The translations under genes were made by a program, and so were the position numbers. Below the pieces are notes generated by a model, which did not search any database, had not been told where the DNA came from, and was given only the letters and a program-made list of their open reading frames with translations. This document shows positions 30,859-37,902 of a stretch of 37,902 nt of DNA, piece by piece; positions within the stretch are counted from its first letter, which is position 1, and every line of letters begins with the position of its first letter. Source of the stretch: Sporosalibacterium faouarense (GTDB lineage: Bacteria; Bacillota; Clostridia; Tissierellales; VENL01); contig NZ_JAETGO010000091.1 of the NCBI RefSeq assembly GCF_016765695.1, positions 1-37,902 of the forward strand. The letters are read 5' to 3'.

Positions 30859-31180
30859 CTCCTAGAACCTTTTTTACGGCACTACTATAAGTGTTCCATT
30901 CTTTTTGTTTTTCTACCAGAAACTCTTTCCCATTTTCTGTAATAGTATAATATTTTCTTTTTCTAGCTGAATCAGTTTTTTCCCAATATGAATTAATTAA
31001 TCCTTTACTATCAAGGGAATGCAAGATTGGATAGAGGGTACCTTCCTTTAAAGAAAAAGTATCATCAGACCTCTCTTTTAATTCTTTAATCATTTGATAT
31101 CCGTACATGTCTTCATTGATTAATAGACTAAGGACTAGCATTGTCGTACTACCTTTTATAAGCTCCTTATTAATCTTCAA
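30842..31180 (-). CDS. PadR-family transcriptional regulator
   Basis: The 112-residue winged-helix protein contains LVLSLLINEDMYGYQMIKEL, the GTLYPILHSLDSKGLINSYW recognition segment and RKRKYYTITENGKEFL, all diagnostic of PadR. The start is TTG at 31178-31180, seven bases after GGAGGTG. It heads the minus-strand unit padR-SEDS(-lipoprotein) and overlaps the next gene by 17 bases. PadR proteins commonly repress their own operon in response to envelope-active ligands. Confidence 0.92.
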   Translation of the reverse strand: MKINKELIKGSTTMLVLSLLINEDMYGYQMIKELKERSDDTFSLKEGTLYPILHSLDSKGLINSYWEKTDSARKRKYYTITENGKEFLVEKQKEWNTYSSAVKKVLGGECID

Positions 31181-31216
31181 TGTAACACCTCCTAAATATA
31201 TGCATCGTATATCTAT

Positions 31217-31245
31217 ATATTAATTTGAGGTTCTAATTTTGTCAA
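31217..31245 (-). promoter_or_regulatory. Promoter of the padR operon
   Basis: On the minus strand TTGACA (31240-31245) and TAATAT (31217-31222) are 17 bases apart. Between the -10 and the start lies TATATGCATCGTATATCTATATA (31197-31219), with dyad character, which is a plausible PadR autorepression site. The plus-strand gap 31246-31488 holds no further gene that I see. Confidence 0.65.
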
Positions 31246-31488
31246 GTATTAAATTTATAATCAAAGATAGCTTTAAATACTAATCTATTAAGTAAGGTTT
31301 TTTAATTTTTTGATTTGTAGTAATTTTTTAGACAAGTCCTACATATTAATAGATTATAGAAAAATAAAGATTTACATAACAGAACTCTTCTCTAAAAAAA
31401 GAGTTATATCAGGCAATAATTAGTAATATTATAATAATTTTACTGGCAAAGGATTCCAAGGTAATTCTATATATTTTAAGGAACCAAA

Positions 31489-31581
31489 ATGATTATTTAT
31501 TTGAAAGGAGGTGACCTTAGGGGAAAGTATAGAGCCTGGGCCTTTAATATTTTTTATAAAAAGGAGGAGAGTGTAAATTGA
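31489..31581 (+). CDS. 30-codon leader ORF ending on the subtilase start codon
   Basis: ATG 31489 follows AAGGA by about six bases and opens a 30-residue frame (MIIYLKGGDLRGKYRAWAFN onward, then IFYKKEESVN). Its TGA (31579-31581) overlaps the TTG start of the subtilase in TTGA, a classical coupling arrangement. The ORF contains a perfect extended anti-16S sequence, AAAGGAGGTGA (31503-31513), and the subtilase SD AAGGAGG near its end. It has no recognisable family. Expression is not proven. Confidence 0.45.
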   Translation: MIIYLKGGDLRGKYRAWAFNIFYKKEESVN

Positions 31582-34500
31582 AAATGAGAAAATTAATGTC
31601 TTGTTTCCTTGTTTTAGTGTTGATGTTTGGAACAATATCAACAGTAATGGCTACACCAGACAAGGAAGTACTAGGAACTAAGACCACTAAGGAAGTTAAA
31701 AAACCAACCGGAGAAAAGCTTTCTTTAGATTCAAGGGTAAATAGTCTAAAGGAAAATGATCAACTTAGAATTATTGTAGAGTTAAAAGAAGAGCCAGTTA
31801 TTCAATATGCTACCGAAGAGGGAGTAAAAGTAAATCAATTAAGCTCCAGTAAAGTGGAAAGTATTACGAAGAATCTTATCCAAGCCCAAAAAGAGCTTAA
31901 AAATCAAATCAAAAGTGAAAGCATAAATATAGAGTATCACAATCAGTTTGTTAATGTAGTAAATGGATTTAGTGCCACTACTACATATTCTGAAGCTAAA
32001 AGAATTGAAAAATTACCTAATGTTAAGAGCGTAACAGTAGCAAATGAATATGATAGACCTGAACCTGATATGTCCAGTAGTAAGGAAATAGTCAAAGCAG
32101 TAAAGGCTTGGCAAGAATCTGGATATACTGGAGCAGGAATGGTGGTAGCAATACTAGACACTGGTATTGATTATAATCATAGAGATATGGTACTGTCTAA
32201 CTTAAATCGTGCTACACTAAATAAGCAGGTTGTAGAATCATTAATCAGTACAGAAGGATTGCCAGGAAAATGGTACACTGACAAGGTGCCTTATGGATAC
32301 AACTATATGGATAATAACGACACTATTTTAGATCTTGGACCAGATGCTTCTATGCACGGTATGCATGTTGCTGGAACAGTTGGTGCCAATGGCGATGAAG
32401 ATAATGGTGGAATTAAGGGAGTTGCTCCAGAGGTACAATTACTTGCAATGAAGGTATTTGGTAATGATCCAGGTATGCCATCAACCTTTGGTGACGTTAT
32501 AATTAAAGCAATAGATGACTCTATAGTCATTGGTGCAGATGTTATAAATATGAGTTTAGGGTCAACTAGTGGATTTGTTTTACCTAATGATCCAGAACAA
32601 ATGGCAGTAACAAGAGCCGTTGAAAATGGTGTTTTCTGCGCTATATCAGCAGGTAACTCTAATCATATTGGAGATGGATGGGATAATCCATTAATTAAAA
32701 ATCCTGATATAGGTGTTGTTGGTACGCCAGGAAGTACTTCAGAATCATTACAGGTAGCTTCTATTGAAAATACAAATGTGATAGCTAAGGCCTTTGAGTA
32801 TGGTGATGACGAGCTAGCTGGATATACTTTATCTGGTCCTAATCCTGTAGGGTTATTAAGAGGGCCACAGGAGTACGTATATTGCGGACTAGGTGGAACT
32901 GCTGAAGACTTTGAAGGAATTGACTTAGAAGGTAAAGTAGCACTAATAAAGAGAGGCGAATATGCATTCACAGAAAAAATTATGAATGCACAGAATAGAG
33001 GAGCAGTTGCAGTTATCGTATTTAATCAGACTTTAGAGGAAAGACCTGATGGTGGTGGAGAAGAGCTTATAAACATGCAATATCCAGAAGATGGAAATAT
33101 ACCTGCAATGTTTATTGCTAACTCTGATGGTGAAATATTACTACAATTAATCCCAAGTGGAGAAAATACAGTTGAATTTAATGGAGAGAGTAAAACAGTA
33201 TTAAATCCAAATAAAGGGAAAATGTCAACATTCACATCATGGGGAACTCCAGCAAATTTAGATTTTAAACCTGAAATTACAGCTCCAGGAGGACAAATCT
33301 ATTCTACACTAAACAATGATGAATATGGAATTATGAGTGGGACGTCTATGGCAGCTCCTCATGTTGCCGGTGGTGCAGCCCTTGTATTACAAATGGTAGA
33401 GGATAAATTTCCTAGTTTAGTACATGAGGATAAAGTAAATATGGCCAAAAATATTCTTATGAGTACTGCAGAACCATTAGGAGATCATGGTGCCAATAAT
33501 GAATATTTTGGATTAAGTGAATATAATTATACTTCACCTAGAAGACAAGGTGCAGGAGTTATGAACTTATATGCTGCTACATTTACTCCAGCATATGTTG
33601 TTGATAAATCAACAGATTTAAGTAAGGTAAATCTTAAAGAAATAGATGATGATACAGAATTTACTCTTACCGTAAAAAACTTTAGTAATGAGACAGTTTC
33701 ATATGCAGTATATGGTACTGTTGGAACCGATTTAAGAAGTGGAGACTATAACTTATTAGAGACATCAGGAATATATGATGTTAGTACTCTTGCAGAAGAT
33801 GGTCCAAATGGGTTCTATTCTGGAGAATTCCCAATTTCATTTAGATTAGATGATGGAACAGTTGTAGATAATGTATATGATTATGTTGAAGTGCCTGCTG
33901 GACAATCAGTAGACTTTGATGTGGAAATAGATTTATCTAATGCAGTAGATTGGAACTATAATTATCCATTATCTATGATATATCCTAATGGAACTTTTGT
34001 TGAAGGTTTCGTAAGATTAGTTGATATGAATGATGGATCTAATCCTGAGCTAAGCATACCTTATTTAGGATTCTATGGTGAATGGGATGAAGTACCAATT
34101 ATAGATACTTCAATCTATGAAAATGATATATCATTCTATGAGATTACTTGTATGGTTGATGGAGAGGGTTACTTCTTAGGACAGAAACTAGATGGAACCT
34201 ATGATGAGAGTAAGATAGCTATTTCACCAGATGGTGATGGATGGTTTGATAGTGCTAACTCGGTACTTTCATTCTTGAGAAATGCTAAAGAAGTAGAAGT
34301 GAGAATTTTAGATGAAGAAGGAAATCCTTTAAGGACAGTTTATAAAGAAAATGATGTTAGAAAGAATTACTATGATGGTGGAAATGGAACAACATATAAT
34401 TATAAGCCTCAGTATCTATGGGATGCTAAAGTAAATAATAAAGTTGTAGAAGATGGTCAGTATTACTATGAAGTACTAACAAAAGCAGATTATCCTAATG

Positions 34501-35975
34501 CTGAATGGCAATCAGTAGAATTTCCAATTATCGTAGATACTGTAGACCCTGTGATAGATACTGTAGACTATACAAATGGAGCAGATACATTGGCAGTAAC
34601 AGCTTCAGATGAGGGTGCAGGCATTAGCGCATTCTATCTAGTTGAGGGTAGTGAGATTGTATTAGAGTCAGAAGATGGAATCTTTGACCTTGGTGGACTT
34701 GAAGCAAGACCATATGCATTTACACTTGTAACTGAAGACTATGCAGGAAACCAAACTGTATATCCTCAGCCTATTATAGTTGGAGATTCAACTATTCCAT
34801 ATATAATGGCTGATAGTCCTGAAGCCTTTGGAATCTATACAGTAAGTGACATACTTATCAAAGGATCAATCGTTGATGCAACTGCAATAAATGAGTTTGA
34901 AATCAACGGACAAAGCATACCTGTTACTTATAATCCAGCAACAGGAAACTTTGATTTTGAAACTACTTTAAGCTTTGAAGATGGAATGCATAAGATTGAT
35001 TTCACAGCTGTAGACGTAGTTAATAATGAAATTAATTTTGAGCGTAAAATATTTGTTGATACAAATGCTCCAGTTATAGATATGACGCAAGAACCTACAG
35101 AAACTGTAGTAGAGAGTAATGTTGAATCAATAACATTAGGAGCTAATATCACTGATAATTTACCAGATCTTAAGGTAAGTGTTAATGGCAGTATGATAAC
35201 TAATATCTCTGAAGATTGGTCATATTTTGATGCATTGGATCCTGCTAGCTATGAGCTAAATGAAGAGGTAGCATTAGAGTATGGTGAAAATATCATAACT
35301 ATTGAAGCGGAAGATGGAGCAGGCAATGTAACAGTTAAAGAGTTTAGTGTATTTAGAAAAGAAGTAGATGGTGAGGCACCAATTGAAATTACCAGTATTG
35401 ACTTAGATAGAACTGAGTATGTAAGCAGTGATAGACCAGTAGTTATAACTGCAACAGCTAACCAAGAGGTTAATTGGACAGTAAATATAGTTGATCCAAA
35501 TGGTTCGGTTGTTGATACATTTACAGCTATAGGAGCTAATTTCAGTGAAAGCTGGGCACCTGATCAGTTTAAAAAGCTTAATGGAGAATATACAGTAGAG
35601 GTAAGTGCAACTAAGGATGAGTTTACCGTTAAAGATGAAGAAACCTTTAATGTATATAACTATCCAGTTAAGATTAATGAAATTAATGTTATAAACCAAG
35701 GTGGATATATAGCAGTAGAAGCAGCTATGGAAAATCTTGGCCCAGACGATGCAAGTCCAATGCTAGTTATCCAAGTTACTGATGAATGGGGATACGTTGT
35801 GAACATTTCTACAGCTAAAATGGCTGGATTAAGAGATGGTCAAATAATTAACTTAAGTTCAGGATTTGGTTTAAGCAAGTCTGGACAATATAACGTAGAT
35901 GTATATGTATGGAATGGATGGGAAGATACTAAATCACTATCTAGTCCTGATTCAACTACATTTGTAATTGAATAG
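31578..35975 (+). CDS. Secreted subtilisin-like serine protease (S8) with PA and C-terminal Ig-like domains
   Basis: The 1465-residue product has a signal peptide (1-25), an inhibitor-like propeptide (about 60-160), and an S8 catalytic domain with Asp194 (ILDTGID), His260 (HGMHVAGT), oxyanion Asn360 (SAGNSN) and Ser590 (SGTSMAAPH). A protease-associated domain is inserted (about 440-535, VALIKRGEYAFTEKI). After about residue 660 come Fn3-like and several Ig-like domains (for example TVDPVIDTVDYTNGADTLAV and later AGNVTVKEFSVF). The layout resembles Vpr and lactocepin/C5a-peptidase proteases. There is no LPXTG or S-layer-homology anchor at the end, so it is released or held non-covalently. TTG start follows AAGGAGGAG; ATG 31584 is an alternative. 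Confidence 0.95.
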   Translation: MKMRKLMSCFLVLVLMFGTISTVMATPDKEVLGTKTTKEVKKPTGEKLSLDSRVNSLKENDQLRIIVELKEEPVIQYATEEGVKVNQLSSSKVESITKNLIQAQKELKNQIKSESINIEYHNQFVNVVNGFSATTTYSEAKRIEKLPNVKSVTVANEYDRPEPDMSSSKEIVKAVKAWQESGYTGAGMVVAILDTGIDYNHRDMVLSNLNRATLNKQVVESLISTEGLPGKWYTDKVPYGYNYMDNNDTILDLGPDASMHGMHVAGTVGANGDEDNGGIKGVAPEVQLLAMKVFGNDPGMPSTFGDVIIKAIDDSIVIGADVINMSLGSTSGFVLPNDPEQMAVTRAVENGVFCAISAGNSNHIGDGWDNPLIKNPDIGVVGTPGSTSESLQVASIENTNVIAKAFEYGDDELAGYTLSGPNPVGLLRGPQEYVYCGLGGTAEDFEGIDLEGKVALIKRGEYAFTEKIMNAQNRGAVAVIVFNQTLEERPDGGGEELINMQYPEDGNIPAMFIANSDGEILLQLIPSGENTVEFNGESKTVLNPNKGKMSTFTSWGTPANLDFKPEITAPGGQIYSTLNNDEYGIMSGTSMAAPHVAGGAALVLQMVEDKFPSLVHEDKVNMAKNILMSTAEPLGDHGANNEYFGLSEYNYTSPRRQGAGVMNLYAATFTPAYVVDKSTDLSKVNLKEIDDDTEFTLTVKNFSNETVSYAVYGTVGTDLRSGDYNLLETSGIYDVSTLAEDGPNGFYSGEFPISFRLDDGTVVDNVYDYVEVPAGQSVDFDVEIDLSNAVDWNYNYPLSMIYPNGTFVEGFVRLVDMNDGSNPELSIPYLGFYGEWDEVPIIDTSIYENDISFYEITCMVDGEGYFLGQKLDGTYDESKIAISPDGDGWFDSANSVLSFLRNAKEVEVRILDEEGNPLRTVYKENDVRKNYYDGGNGTTYNYKPQYLWDAKVNNKVVEDGQYYYEVLTKADYPNAEWQSVEFPIIVDTVDPVIDTVDYTNGADTLAVTASDEGAGISAFYLVEGSEIVLESEDGIFDLGGLEARPYAFTLVTEDYAGNQTVYPQPIIVGDSTIPYIMADSPEAFGIYTVSDILIKGSIVDATAINEFEINGQSIPVTYNPATGNFDFETTLSFEDGMHKIDFTAVDVVNNEINFERKIFVDTNAPVIDMTQEPTETVVESNVESITLGANITDNLPDLKVSVNGSMITNISEDWSYFDALDPASYELNEEVALEYGENIITIEAEDGAGNVTVKEFSVFRKEVDGEAPIEITSIDLDRTEYVSSDRPVVITATANQEVNWTVNIVDPNGSVVDTFTAIGANFSESWAPDQFKKLNGEYTVEVSATKDEFTVKDEETFNVYNYPVKINEINVINQGGYIAVEAAMENLGPDDASPMLVIQVTDEWGYVVNISTAKMAGLRDGQIINLSSGFGLSKSGQYNVDVYVWNGWEDTKSLSSPDSTTFVIE

Positions 35976-35986
35976 TTAATTTAAAG

Positions 35987-36022
35987 TTAAGTTAAAGAGG
36001 GGATTTCCCCTTTTTAACTTAA
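35987..36022 (+). terminator. Terminator after the subtilase gene
   Basis: A stem of about 16 bp, TTAAGTTAAAGAGGGG (35987-36002) with CCCCTTTTTAACTTAA (36007-36022), surrounds an ATTT loop. The T-run lies within the descending arm. Confidence 0.7.
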
Positions 36023-36111
36023 TGATATATGGACAAGATGAATGAATAATTTAGTGTCACATCTTAAAAGATAAAAATTGGGTTTTAACTATGAGTACAG
36101 GAGGGGATAAA

Positions 36112-37902
36112 TTGAAAGGAAGGGTTATCTCTACTATATTAATTTTTTGCTTATTGATAGGGTTATCTACACCAACCTTTGGTCAGTCAAATTCATTTAA
36201 TATGAATGCAACAATAGATAAAGCCAGTTATAGCCAAGGAGACAATCTTATTGTTACTGGTAATGTTACTAAAGATGATGTAGCTTATTCAAATACAGAT
36301 GTAACTATAGTAGTTGAAGGAAAATCTAATAATATTAAGCTATTTACTTATCAGACGCAGACGGATGAAAATGGTGATTATTCAAAGTCATTTACTCTAA
36401 ATAATGATGTAGAACTAGGAGACTATGTAGTGACAGTGAACTCAGTGGGAATAAGTAAAACATTAGACTTTACAGTGAGTGAAAGCAATAAAGAGACATC
36501 ACTAAGCTTAAATCAAACAAGATATTATCCAGAAGAAATTGTAAAAATAAATGGTTTTGTTTATCTAGAAGGCGAAATTCAGAGCTATACTGATGTTATA
36601 GTGAAGATACTTTACAATGGTACTAAAGTATTTACGGATCAAACCCAAACTGATAGCAATGGCCAATATAAATCTCAGTATAATCTAAAGACTAATCAAG
36701 AAAAAGGCACTTATACTGTAGAGATTAATGCAGTTGGGCAAACAATTTCTGAAGACTTTGAAGTTCTTGAAAAAGAAATGCCTGTATTGCAAAGTATAAC
36801 TATTGACTCTACTGATATTCAACTAGAAGTCGGAGAGCAAAGTCAGTTATCGGTTAAAGGTATAATGAACGATGGATCATCAGTACCTTCTACTGAACTA
36901 GAAGGTGTAACATGGAATTCATCTAATGAAGGGATTGTGGATATTAATTCATCAGGACTAATGGAAGGAATATCTGCCGGTACAGCTACTATAACTGCTC
37001 AAAAGGGTAATTTATCAGACTCAATATCCGTAACAGTTATAGAGGAGTCAGAGCCAACAACTGAATATTCTTTAGAGGCCAGTATACCACAGACTAATTA
37101 TAATCCAGAAGATCAAGTGATTATTTCTGGTAAGATATCCAATAATAATGCTGGTTACTCTAATGCTGATGTTATAGTGAAGGTAAAGAATACAGATACA
37201 CATACACAAGTATTTACTAAACAGTTAAAAACAAATTCACAAGGATTATTTTCAACAATATATAATATTAGTAGAGATGTTAAGCTAGGAAATTATAATA
37301 TTGAAATAACATCTGTTAATATCACTAAGAATATTAGCTTTAGGGTTAGTGAGGCATTACAAACATCTAATATGACAACAGATAAGGACATATATTATCA
37401 AGGTGATATGGTTAATATTTCTGGAATAGCATATAAGCAAGGTATTCCTCAATCAGATATATCAGTTACAATTAAAGTTTTATGCAACGATGAGAAAATG
37501 GCAGCATATGATTTGATAACTGATAGTGAAGGTAGATTTAGTGATACTTATAATCTATCTGATAATCAACAACCTGGTAACTACAAAATTGAAGCTAACT
37601 TGTTAAATAAAACTCTAGTTGAAGATTTCAAAGTTAAGCTTGTAAAACCAGAAATCACTTTTGTTAATGTAGTAAACGGGTCAATATATAAAGAAATTTC
37701 ACCAGATGTGGCTATTAATAAGGGTGAGATTGTAGATGTTGAATTACTAAAAGATGGTAGTGAAATTATAGGATATAGCCTAGGTGATACATTGAATGAG
37801 GATGGAAATTATGAGCTCAGTGTAGTGGCTGAAGCCCTATATGAAAATAGGAATGAAGCAAGCATAGAGTTTAGAATAGACGCAACCGGTCCAAGTATTG
37901 AA
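36112..37902 (+). CDS. Secreted protein with repeated Ig-like domains and a Big_2 domain (partial, runs off the end)
   Basis: The frame stays open for 597 codons to the window edge. A signal peptide (about 1-24, ending STPTFGQ) is followed by four related domains of about 90 residues (about 33-123, 130-218, 321-413, 419-508), each with a Y.(Q/P)(G/E)(D/E) opening, a T(D/N)S.G.(Y/F/L) turn and a G.Y.(V/I)E(I/A) strand. A Big_2 domain (about 226-309, with ISAGTATITAQKG) lies between the second and third. The last part seen (510-597) resembles the Ig-like domains of the subtilase. This fits a cell-surface adhesin or scaffold, or a second large exoenzyme whose catalytic part is beyond the edge. 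The TTG start at 36112 follows GGAGGGG, as in the subtilase gene. Confidence 0.85.
   Translation, partial: MKGRVISTILIFCLLIGLSTPTFGQSNSFNMNATIDKASYSQGDNLIVTGNVTKDDVAYSNTDVTIVVEGKSNNIKLFTYQTQTDENGDYSKSFTLNNDVELGDYVVTVNSVGISKTLDFTVSESNKETSLSLNQTRYYPEEIVKINGFVYLEGEIQSYTDVIVKILYNGTKVFTDQTQTDSNGQYKSQYNLKTNQEKGTYTVEINAVGQTISEDFEVLEKEMPVLQSITIDSTDIQLEVGEQSQLSVKGIMNDGSSVPSTELEGVTWNSSNEGIVDINSSGLMEGISAGTATITAQKGNLSDSISVTVIEESEPTTEYSLEASIPQTNYNPEDQVIISGKISNNNAGYSNADVIVKVKNTDTHTQVFTKQLKTNSQGLFSTIYNISRDVKLGNYNIEITSVNITKNISFRVSEALQTSNMTTDKDIYYQGDMVNISGIAYKQGIPQSDISVTIKVLCNDEKMAAYDLITDSEGRFSDTYNLSDNQQPGNYKIEANLLNKTLVEDFKVKLVKPEITFVNVVNGSIYKEISPDVAINKGEIVDVELLKDGSEIIGYSLGDTLNEDGNYELSVVAEALYENRNEASIEFRIDATGPSIE

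Noticed and set aside
31383-31404. AACTCTT/AAGAGTT hairpin upstream of the subtilase leader
   Set aside because: Short AT-rich stem without a T-run on either strand; no basis for calling it a terminator or riboswitch.

Overview
The window is AT-rich chromosomal DNA from a spore-forming, low-GC Gram-positive bacterium, most likely a clostridial or Tissierellia-like anaerobe. The evidence is strong AGGAGG ribosome binding sites, frequent TTG starts, a perfect CIRCE element, a Spo0E-like phosphatase and CotF-type coat genes, Rex, a guanine riboswitch, nickel-pincer cofactor genes and a clostridial-type Ogg. No phage, insertion sequence, CRISPR array, tRNA or rRNA was recognised.

Layout. 1-3.9 kb: signalling genes, namely a chemotaxis-type receptor with almost no outside domain, a Spo0E-like protein and a PAS-GGDEF-EAL protein. 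4.0-12.1 kb: tsaD, an intergenic cluster of six DnaA-box-like sequences, a radical SAM-PDZ-DUF512-like protein, an ABC-F ATPase (minus strand), rex, a P-loop/Asp23-like fusion, and a glutamate dehydrogenase gene interrupted by one in-frame TAA. 12.2-15.7 kb (minus): a response regulator, histidine kinase, ABC ATPase and ABC-2 permease module with the same motif upstream of both the regulator pair and the transporter pair. 16.1-20.1 kb: ogg, a DUF554 membrane protein and CIRCE-controlled groES-groEL. 20.2-20.7 kb (minus): two small coat-type proteins. 21.0-24.4 kb: larE-larB-(unknown membrane protein)-larC, with larC split by a -1 frameshift at a nine-A run. 24.5-27.8 kb: a guanine riboswitch, then guaB-guaA. 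28.0-31.2 kb (minus): a PadR regulator, a SEDS (FtsW/RodA-like) protein with an N-terminal HAAS-like domain, and a lipoprotein. 31.5-37.9 kb: a 30-codon leader ORF, a 1465-residue secreted subtilase, and a secreted Ig-repeat protein that runs off the window end.

The order tsaD, ABC-F, rex, groESL, guaA resembles the B. subtilis gcp-ydiF-rex-groESL-guaA region, so the backbone looks like an old conserved chromosomal neighbourhood into which accessory modules (the two-component/ABC unit, lar operon and surface proteins) were inserted. Guanine nucleotide synthesis is controlled by the riboswitch, chaperones by HrcA, redox state by Rex, and the PadR and two-component modules appear to be self-contained envelope-stress or surface-remodelling units.

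The observations most worth checking are the DnaA-box cluster next to tsaD, the single nonsense codon in gdhA, the larC frameshift signal, the unknown small membrane protein inside the lar operon, the gdhA leader with competing hairpins, and the subtilase leader ORF that ends on the subtilase start codon.
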